DNA of 63,417 bases from a virus. Under the pieces are notes generated by a model that had not been told where the DNA came from, made no database searches, and worked only from the letters and a program-made list of their open reading frames with translations. The stretch is taken from positions 1 to 63,417 of the IMG/VR virus record IMGVR_UViG_3300047552_000359; one strand, written 5' to 3'. Numbering within the stretch: position 1 is the stretch's first letter; each line of letters opens with the position of its first letter. This document shows, in pieces, positions 57,693 to 63,417 of the stretch. Made by a program: the position numbers and the translations under genes.

Positions 57693-59815
57693 TAAGCACC
57701 TCGTTGGAGTTCTGGTGAGCCCATTTGCTCACCTAGTAAGTTTCTACTCATAGGCTTAGTAGGAGAACCCCCATTAGATACTTGGCCATTAACATCCCCA
57801 CCATTATTCTGCCCAGTCAGCGTTGCCATTGCCTGTTGGTCAAGTAGGTCTGCAATCTGCTCGAAGTGGTCTTCGTCTGGAAGATTCAGGTCGTTAGCCT
57901 TAGCTACTTCTTTGAGCATGTACCCAATATTCTTACTTCCCAGTATCTGAGAGAATATGGGATTAGCTGTAGCATTCAGGAATTCTACTTTACGACTAGC
58001 AGCTTGCTCTCTTGCAAGAAGTCCAGCTACTCCTTTAGCAATAACACGTGCATCGCCTTTTACGGATGGGTCATTACTAAAGCGCATATTGTAATCATAG
58101 CACATAGAGATGTATGGAGTTATAACGTCATCATCTATATTAGCTACTACTGCTTTGATGGAGCGTGAAGCTGCGGCTAGGAGTTGGGTAAACACCGTAG
58201 CTGTTCCCGCAGTCACGCCCGATTGTGAAGCACCCTGTGCGTAAGCAGGCACAGAATGTTCGTCCATTAATTTAGCGAAGAAAGTGTAGGCATTAATAAG
58301 ACTCTCTGCCTGCATCTGAGGCTGATAGAAGTTGACAGCCGGACCTTCCTTCATTTGTGCTGATGTAGACTCCCAACGCTTCCAAGGATAGAGTGGTGAT
58401 TTGTCATCACACCTGTCCTTATTGACTTCAACTTGAGGCCCCGAAGCGATACCAACATTATTAACAAGAGCACGAACAATAGCATTACAGATTTCTTCAA
58501 TTGCCTGAATGAATTCAACAAGACCCTCTCCCCAAATCCATGCAGGATTTTTAGCCCAAGATGTTACGTGATAAGGCTTACGCCCTAGGTTATCTGGATT
58601 AAATACAGCCTTGATTACATAATCACCTATCTTCCAGCAATTGACTTGGTATTGCATCTCTGGGTCTATTTCACCTTCCATACCCCACTCAATAAGGTAA
58701 GAGCCGGGAACAGTGCCCCACAACTCCATAGCCTGTACTTTCTTAGTAGGTACGGTAATATTAGTTACATTCTGGTTCTGCTTTACACCTTGCTCTACTC
58801 TCTTGATTTGGGTTTCGTCATCCAACTTAACCCACTCTTCTTTAATTTCACCCTTCTCTAATCCATCCAGTACGGCTCTAATACGTTCTTCTGAGTATCC
58901 GGGAACGCCAATCAAGTCTGTAATAGCTTGTTTAGTGAGAAGGTGCATTTCTATAATATCCCCATCATTAGGGTCTGTAACCCCTGCTGTAGGGAAGAAG
59001 TTAAAAGGAGATACGCAATATACGTCAGGAACTAGCATATCCTCTGTGGATAATACAAATTTCCCTTCTATATCACGCTTCCATACTTGTTTTTTCTTTT
59101 TAGAAAGGATTGGGCCTTTTATGATGCCTGCTTTGGTGCGGGTAAAGTAAAATAAGAACTCTTTAAATGCCTTATTCCACCCACCTTCTTCATTCTGGTC
59201 ACGTATAAGGAGGGCTGCTCTACGACAACGCTCTTTAGCATCAGATATTAGCTCTGTGCGTGCCTCATCCATCAACTTTTCCTGCATTTCCATCAATTGA
59301 TTCTCTATTTGCGAATCAGGAACGACAACACCAGTCTGTTGTGCTATCATATCTGCTTGTGCTGCCATTTCTTCGGCTTTAAGTGCTACTTTTTCTACAA
59401 TACTGGAATAAGTCTCTTCTGGTAGGTCTGGTATTGCGGTTGGTTCCAAGTCCCAAGGGAGAACTGTGTCACCTCTGTAGATATCTTTTATCCAAGACTC
59501 TGCAGCACGGGCTTTATTCTCAGAATTTCTAATAAAGTGCTCAGAACCTTTGAAAGCACGGATAGCCATAAGTTTTGCATCTGAGTATCTACCCTTACAC
59601 TGCTGTAGACCAGACACCATTTCTGTACGGACGTCCCTATTTGCTTCCTTAGCCTTAAGCCAAACGTCATTAAAGTGCTTAGAAAGCTTATCTACTAAGG
59701 CTTCTTTGCGTTTAGCATACTCTTCTTCTATAATAGCCGCTGACATAGCCTGCGCTTCGTGCATTTTAGCTTCAAGGGCTAATGTTTCTGCTAGATTTTT
59801 ACTATCAACAGCCAT
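57692..59815 (-). CDS. portal protein, 707 aa
   Basis: Length and order (terminase, portal, scaffold, coat) fit portals of podoviruses. Helical N-terminus followed by YLxLNP-like palm regions such as VPDVYCVSPFNFFPTAGVTDPNDGDIIEMHLLTKQ. GVTAGTATVFTQLLAAASRSIKAVVANIDDDVITPYISMCYDYNM is the helical stem and crown. The C-terminal tail is Gly/Asn/Ser-rich. It forms the dodecameric ring through which DNA is packaged. Confidence 0.9.
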   Translation of the reverse strand: MAVDSKNLAETLALEAKMHEAQAMSAAIIEEEYAKRKEALVDKLSKHFNDVWLKAKEANRDVRTEMVSGLQQCKGRYSDAKLMAIRAFKGSEHFIRNSENKARAAESWIKDIYRGDTVLPWDLEPTAIPDLPEETYSSIVEKVALKAEEMAAQADMIAQQTGVVVPDSQIENQLMEMQEKLMDEARTELISDAKERCRRAALLIRDQNEEGGWNKAFKEFLFYFTRTKAGIIKGPILSKKKKQVWKRDIEGKFVLSTEDMLVPDVYCVSPFNFFPTAGVTDPNDGDIIEMHLLTKQAITDLIGVPGYSEERIRAVLDGLEKGEIKEEWVKLDDETQIKRVEQGVKQNQNVTNITVPTKKVQAMELWGTVPGSYLIEWGMEGEIDPEMQYQVNCWKIGDYVIKAVFNPDNLGRKPYHVTSWAKNPAWIWGEGLVEFIQAIEEICNAIVRALVNNVGIASGPQVEVNKDRCDDKSPLYPWKRWESTSAQMKEGPAVNFYQPQMQAESLINAYTFFAKLMDEHSVPAYAQGASQSGVTAGTATVFTQLLAAASRSIKAVVANIDDDVITPYISMCYDYNMRFSNDPSVKGDARVIAKGVAGLLAREQAASRKVEFLNATANPIFSQILGSKNIGYMLKEVAKANDLNLPDEDHFEQIADLLDQQAMATLTGQNNGGDVNGQVSNGGSPTKPMSRNLLGEQMGSPELQRGA

Positions 59816-59827
59816 ATATAGCTCCTA

Positions 59828-60232
59828 CTAAGATAAATTAGTGAGTTTGTAAATAGCCTTTTGGTATTTAGCCAATAGGCCGTCTATGAGATTTTCAATA
59901 GTAGATGAACTTTCTGCTATTCCTACCCTATTTGCCTTAATCCAAGAGGCTTCCTGACGTATGTGAGTTAGGATATCGGTAGGTATTTCTGCCTTCTCTG
60001 TGCAAAATCCAGAGAGTATGCCCCGCTCACCCTGAATTACTTCTACCAAATCATCTACATCTTCTACAATCTGCTCATACAAATCACCTAGAGCCATGTG
60101 TGCTGCAAATGATTTAGTGTTCCAGTGTGCGAAGTGCAGTAGATTACGGGTAGTGAATACTTTACTGACTAATTCCTGTATCGTGCCTGCTTCTTCCAAG
60201 GCCTGCTTCATAGTTAGTCTAGGATTAGCCAT
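59828..60232 (-). CDS. ferritin/Dps-like protein, 134 aa
   Basis: VFTTRNLLHFAHWNTKSFAAHMALGDLYEQIVEDVDDLVEVIQGERGIL carries the H-W-N-x-K, LG and D/E spacing of Dps ferroxidase helices. The rest is a second helical pair. Cellular Dps proteins bind iron and protect DNA; short phage relatives are known. It lies between terminase and portal and may protect DNA or be a virion component. Confidence 0.7.
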   Translation of the reverse strand: MANPRLTMKQALEEAGTIQELVSKVFTTRNLLHFAHWNTKSFAAHMALGDLYEQIVEDVDDLVEVIQGERGILSGFCTEKAEIPTDILTHIRQEASWIKANRVGIAESSSTIENLIDGLLAKYQKAIYKLTNLS

Positions 60233-60235
60233 TAT

Positions 60236-60457
60236 TTACTCCTTATCTCTGAGAGAAGGCTTAAGTATTTCTTTTGCTTTATTGCGGATAGTTTTCAAGT
60301 CTGGGATATTAGATGGGGTAGTAGGACTAGTAATAGCTTTGTAGTCTTCTTTAACAGAATCTACACCCTTCTTTATTGTATCTTTGATTGCATTGCCACC
60401 TTTTAAGATAGGCTGCAGTGCAGGAAGTGCTTTGAAAGTTTCTATTGGAGATGCCAT
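60236..60457 (-). CDS. hypothetical protein, 73 aa
   Basis: ATG preceded by AGGAGGAACT (start at 60,457, six codons inside the longest frame). Basic, helical: IETFKALPALQPILKGGNAIKDTIKKGVDSVKEDYKAI. Unknown, between terminase and the Dps-like gene. Confidence 0.6.
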   Translation of the reverse strand: MASPIETFKALPALQPILKGGNAIKDTIKKGVDSVKEDYKAITSPTTPSNIPDLKTIRNKAKEILKPSLRDKE

Positions 60458-60465
60458 AGTTCCTC

Positions 60466-61959
60466 CTAATTCCAAGCTGCGAAGTTAATTACATTCTGTT
60501 TTTTAGGTACTGATTCTATTTGACAAGATGCTATTCTTAAACCAGACATACACAAGTATCTTAAGCAGTCACAAAGGTGGTCATTCTTTTTAACAACAAC
60601 ACCTTTATCATTTCTGTGATATAAACTCAATTCTTTTAATAGATTCGTACATGATTTAAAAATCTTAAGTCTGCCTGTTTGTAGACGTACCCAAACCTCA
60701 TATATACCAGCTTCTACAGCATTCTCTGCGTGCTGAATCTTTAAGCCACACCCGCCTCTTTCTTCAGGCAAGGAATATATCTCAAATAGCTTCTGCCCGT
60801 CTATTTGTGACCTACCTCTAGCAGCAGGGTCTATTACGCCCTTAATCCACTCACCTCTTGCTTTAACTGATTTAGCATGAAGTAAGGGCTCTTGTTCTCC
60901 TGCGTAGTGCTCTGAGTAGATATAGAGAACATCTTGGTCGCGGTCTAGTGCTCCCCAGAGAACTGCAGTCTTATTCCAGCCTACGTCCATGCCATAAGCC
61001 TTTGCGTAGTACTTAGGTATTGGGAAGTCTTTAACAACTACTGAATCTAATTCAAATGGATAAATTCTGCCTGAACCAAGTACGGGGTTTCCATTCTCTC
61101 GTGCGTCTCTCTCGTTAGGTGGAATAGAAGCACGTAATTCTTCTTTAGCTTGCTCAGTAAGGTGCGGGGCATCAGCCCATGTTGCTGTAACGGTGTACTT
61201 GCTTGTGCTCTTCATCGCTGAGTTGTCTGTCTCCATAAAGGAAAGGACTACATCGCTCAAACCTCTCAGCGGAGTAAATGTAAGCATCACCAGACCATTT
61301 GTTGTCATTGTCCTGATTAGTGCTTCGCTGTATATTTCCAGTGGTGGTTCTTCGTCCAGCCAAATCAAATCTATTTCTGTTCCTTGCCATGTCTCTCTCC
61401 CCTGTTCATATGTCTTAAGTACCACAGAAGACACACCACCTGAGATATGATTTACTAGGATTGTCTCAATAGCGTCTGGTACGTTTCTTCTAGGTCTAGT
61501 ATCTTTTATCAGAGATTTATTAATCATCCCTGAACCAAAGTCTCCTATGCTACCCAGCAGTTTCTTTTGAATAATATCTCGGACAGTAGTTGAAGTATCT
61601 CCACCTATCCAAGCTTGTATTGGTCTAGTAAATCTTTTACCTGTCCACCAGTGGGGGTAAATACCTGTAGCGTGACAAGTCAACTCATATGCACCAAGTT
61701 CTGATTTTCCGACTCGGTTTCCTGCAATCAGAAGCCTTTCTCTATAAGTAGCCCCCGCTGCAATGAAGTCCATATGCTTCTTATATTTATCACGGCTATA
61801 CTCCCCTGTATCTGGGAACATAGATTCAAACTTATTGTACTTAGCGTGATTGGCTATAATCTCCAAAGCTTTAATAAGAGTCTCTTGTTCCTGAAAGGAC
61901 TTCTTATCCGTGTATGTAGTTATCAGACTCTTAGTGAGGGATTCAAGGAGGTTACTCAT
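60466..61959 (-). CDS. terminase large subunit, 497 aa
   Basis: Translocates DNA into the procapsid and cuts it. LLIAGNRVGKSELGAYELT (Walker A, about residue 80), IDLIWLDEEPP (Walker B and catalytic Glu, about 205-215), MLTFTPLRG (coupling motif), and a C-terminal nuclease domain with YGMDVGWNKTAVLWG and a late HLCDCLRYL Asp. Length is normal. Confidence 0.95.
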   Translation of the reverse strand: MSNLLESLTKSLITTYTDKKSFQEQETLIKALEIIANHAKYNKFESMFPDTGEYSRDKYKKHMDFIAAGATYRERLLIAGNRVGKSELGAYELTCHATGIYPHWWTGKRFTRPIQAWIGGDTSTTVRDIIQKKLLGSIGDFGSGMINKSLIKDTRPRRNVPDAIETILVNHISGGVSSVVLKTYEQGRETWQGTEIDLIWLDEEPPLEIYSEALIRTMTTNGLVMLTFTPLRGLSDVVLSFMETDNSAMKSTSKYTVTATWADAPHLTEQAKEELRASIPPNERDARENGNPVLGSGRIYPFELDSVVVKDFPIPKYYAKAYGMDVGWNKTAVLWGALDRDQDVLYIYSEHYAGEQEPLLHAKSVKARGEWIKGVIDPAARGRSQIDGQKLFEIYSLPEERGGCGLKIQHAENAVEAGIYEVWVRLQTGRLKIFKSCTNLLKELSLYHRNDKGVVVKKNDHLCDCLRYLCMSGLRIASCQIESVPKKQNVINFAAWN

Positions 61960-62596
61960 TATCTTTCTCCACCTGTGCTTCTATTACATCTGCAGTCTGG
62001 GGAGGAAGTAGTTGTCTTAGCAACTCTGGACTAGACTTAAGCATCTCTAACAAAGCAGGAGCCAGTAGCTCTATTTTAGCTCTAGCTTCTTCTACTGTCA
62101 TCTCTTTAGTAGTTGTCTCTACTTCAGTCTTATTACTCCAGTTATGCAGATTCTGCATATAAGCTAACTTACCTGCAGACTGTCCTTTAGACACGTATAC
62201 ATCACTCTCTAGCCACTCGCTTATAATCAATCTAGCTTGCTCAAAAATAGCTTCGTATTCTGGATATTTCATGTAGGAATAACAACTCTGGGGATTCATC
62301 TTAAGATACAACATCATACCCTTAATCGACGGAACCTTATCCTTCTTCTCACAATCACAGAAATAATCATTAATTCTATTCCGCATTTTAGTTGGGGTAT
62401 ACTTCTTAGGTCTACCCCCTATGTTACCCATGCGTGTAATTGGTTTAGTTACAACTGTGTTAGCTTTCTTTAGTACCTTAGGGTCTGCTTCGTTCTCTCG
62501 CTCATCCTTAGTGTACTTAGCTCTAGGTGGATTCTTCTCTTGTAGTTTAGTTTGGTAATGTTCTTGGTCTGTCTTTACTACACGATTCTCTTGCAT
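61952..62596 (-). CDS. terminase small subunit, 214 aa
   Basis: Recognises the packaging site. GGRPKKYTPTKMRNRINDYFCDCEKKDKVPSIKGMMLYL...SCYSYMKYPEYEAIFEQARLIISEWLES is the helix-turn-helix and oligomerisation region of gp3-type small terminases. The N-terminal 60 residues are charged. Overlaps the large subunit by eight bases. First gene of the late block, after GAAAGGATACTTAGT. Confidence 0.88.
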   Translation of the reverse strand: MQENRVVKTDQEHYQTKLQEKNPPRAKYTKDERENEADPKVLKKANTVVTKPITRMGNIGGRPKKYTPTKMRNRINDYFCDCEKKDKVPSIKGMMLYLKMNPQSCYSYMKYPEYEAIFEQARLIISEWLESDVYVSKGQSAGKLAYMQNLHNWSNKTEVETTTKEMTVEEARAKIELLAPALLEMLKSSPELLRQLLPPQTADVIEAQVEKDNE

Positions 62597-62807
62597 ACTA
62601 AGTATCCTTTCAGGGCTTAGGTATTTTTACTGCCTTTTGCTTATTTTAGGCATAGGTTCATTAGAGGGGGTATACTCTATCATATTATTATAAGTAATAT
62701 GTAGTCATATAACCTCTATTGTGTTTCAATCTGTTTCGTATAGGCTGTATTTATTCAGCAGTAGTTTTAAGCACTACCCAAGCTTAACCCATGTGGGTCA
62801 TGACGTC

Positions 62808-62944
62808 GTTAGCTGAATTATCTTATAGTAGACACAAACATCAAATTAACTGTAGACCTAGATAGTCTTTACGTTTACCCTCGCAGAGCTTATGCCCCTT
62901 GCTGTTTCAGATGGTATCTAGTTATGTTTTGATGTTCAGCTAAC
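62808..62944. ncRNA. candidate structured element with nested inverted repeats
   Basis: GTTAGCTGAA (62,808-62,817) is complementary to TTCAGCTAAC (62,935-62,944), AACATCAAA (62,837-62,845) to TTTGATGTT (62,928-62,936), and CTAGATA (62,858-62,864) to TATCTAG (62,915-62,921). The order is nested, so a long hairpin with bulges could form on either strand. It may be an RNA, an origin or a packaging signal. The strand is unknown. Confidence 0.5.
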
Positions 62945-63280
62945 ACGCCTCTATAACATATTAGCTTGTCTACCAAGTAGCCCCCCTCTTTTAGCTCGTT
63001 TCCTATACGATTGTTTATTACCTCTATGTCTTAAATATCGTACTTAATCTTAAAATCTTAAATCTTTATTTAAATAAATATCTTTTCTGTAGCTTTTTGA
63101 TTAATATAATAGTCTATATATTTTATAGATTATTCTATACCCTCTCCGACTGTAAATCCTTATCTAGTGCACGTTGATGGTATATTCCATACATACACAC
63201 CCCTCATGTCGTGGTGGGTACCCGTAGACCCGCATGAATAGTGCATGTGTGCCAAAGAATCTTCATTACCCCTACCCCTT

Positions 63281-63300
63281 GATTTCGACAGATTTCGAGA
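63281..63300. repeat. tandem 10-bp repeat
   Basis: Two back-to-back copies of GATTTCGA(C/G)A. It lies about 80 bases before the first + strand gene and could be a regulator-binding site. Confidence 0.5.
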
Positions 63301-63373
63301 ATGTGGCATAGTTTGACCATCAGACGGCGACACCCCGTCCCGTCACATCACACAGCGCAAATGCGCAGGAGGC

Positions 63374-63417
63374 TATCACCATGACAAAGGAACAAATCGA
63401 CAAGCTCGTAGCAGACG
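63374..63417. repeat. terminal overlap with window start
   Basis: These 44 bases match positions 1-44 except at 63,391 (A instead of C at 18). The match implies the window wraps around, either because the assembly is circular or because the DNA has short terminal redundancy. Confidence 0.9.
63381..63417 (+). CDS. partial second copy of the first gene's start
   Basis: ATG after AGGAGGCTATCACC. Translates to MTKEQIDKLVAD, one residue different from the full gene at position 8 (Ala4 to Glu). It gives the missing ribosome site of the first gene. Confidence 0.7.
   Translation, partial: MTKEQIDKLVAD

Larger units (their letters stand above)
62597..63380. other. divergent gene-free region between late and early blocks
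   Basis: About 780 bases with no credible gene. It contains nested inverted repeats (62,808-62,944), an AT-rich stretch with repeated ATCTTAA at about 63,043-63,090, a possible promoter TTGATT-18 nt-TTTTAT (63,097-63,126), and a GC-rich right end with a tandem GATTTCGA (63,281-63,300). The GTATAC palindrome in GGGGGTATACTC lies near 62,666. Being flanked by divergent blocks it probably holds the main promoters and possibly the replication origin or packaging site. Confidence 0.7.

Noticed and set aside
1-63417. CRISPR array
   Set aside because: No regularly spaced direct repeats with unique spacers were seen on reading the intergenic sequence.
1-63417. Temperate lifestyle
   Set aside because: No integrase, excisionase or repressor gene was recognised in the window.

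Overview
This window looks like the complete or near-complete genome of a lytic, short-tailed (podovirus-type) phage of a Gram-negative bacterium, presented as a circular or terminally redundant assembly. The last 44 bases repeat the first 44 with one mismatch. The virion genes are terminase, portal, scaffold, coat, an adaptor and nozzle pair, a very large internal protein and tail fibre genes. I see no tape-measure, tail-tube or sheath gene, hence the podovirus call. Proteins with cleavable signal peptides, one with a beta-barrel-like C-terminus, and an M15-type endolysin without a wall-binding domain suggest a host with an outer membrane. The host species cannot be read from the sequence. 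Most of the genome is AT-rich; roughly 1-345, the last few hundred bases and about 15.5-15.84 kb are visibly more GC-rich.

Layout: genes on the + strand run from 1 to 28.67 kb (early, metabolic and replication functions). Genes on the - strand run from 62.6 down to 28.72 kb (packaging, head, tail, fibres, lysis). The two blocks converge on a hairpin terminator at 28,685-28,710 and diverge from a gene-free, structured region at 62,597-63,380. The + strand holds a tRNA-Leu(UAA) and a dense string of very small, overlapping genes. It also holds an ATP-dependent DNA ligase, a predicted peptide-modification trio (amidoligase, class II glutamine amidotransferase, ATP-grasp ligase), a TOPRIM primase, a DnaB-like helicase, a split family A DNA polymerase and a sigma factor. 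These are followed by an SSB-like protein, a PD-(D/E)XK exonuclease, a T7-endonuclease-I-like resolvase, several metallophosphoesterases, dUTPase and a class II (B12-type) ribonucleotide reductase.

Two things stand out. First, at least fifteen small proteins of several unrelated types between 2.6 and 14.8 kb carry the same C-terminal peptide, Thr-Pro-Lys-Gly-Asn-(Arg/Lys). Its codons vary at third positions, so the peptide itself seems to be under selection. The same stretch usually lies 7-14 nt before the next start codon, so it may also act in translation of the next gene. Two more genes carry degenerate forms.

Second, the DNA polymerase gene is in pieces. A 2.9-kb block of unrelated genes, including the sigma factor, separates the N-terminal half from the C-terminal half. 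The C-terminal half is further cut by two group I introns. Each side of the break carries an in-frame TAA flanked by the same sense codon (AAT-TAA-AAT and CTT-TAA-CTT). A third group I intron splits the codon of the catalytic cysteine in the ribonucleotide reductase. A LAGLIDADG intein sits in a metallophosphoesterase, and a free HNH gene lies nearby. The phage is therefore unusually loaded with homing elements, all placed at conserved active-site codons where I could check.
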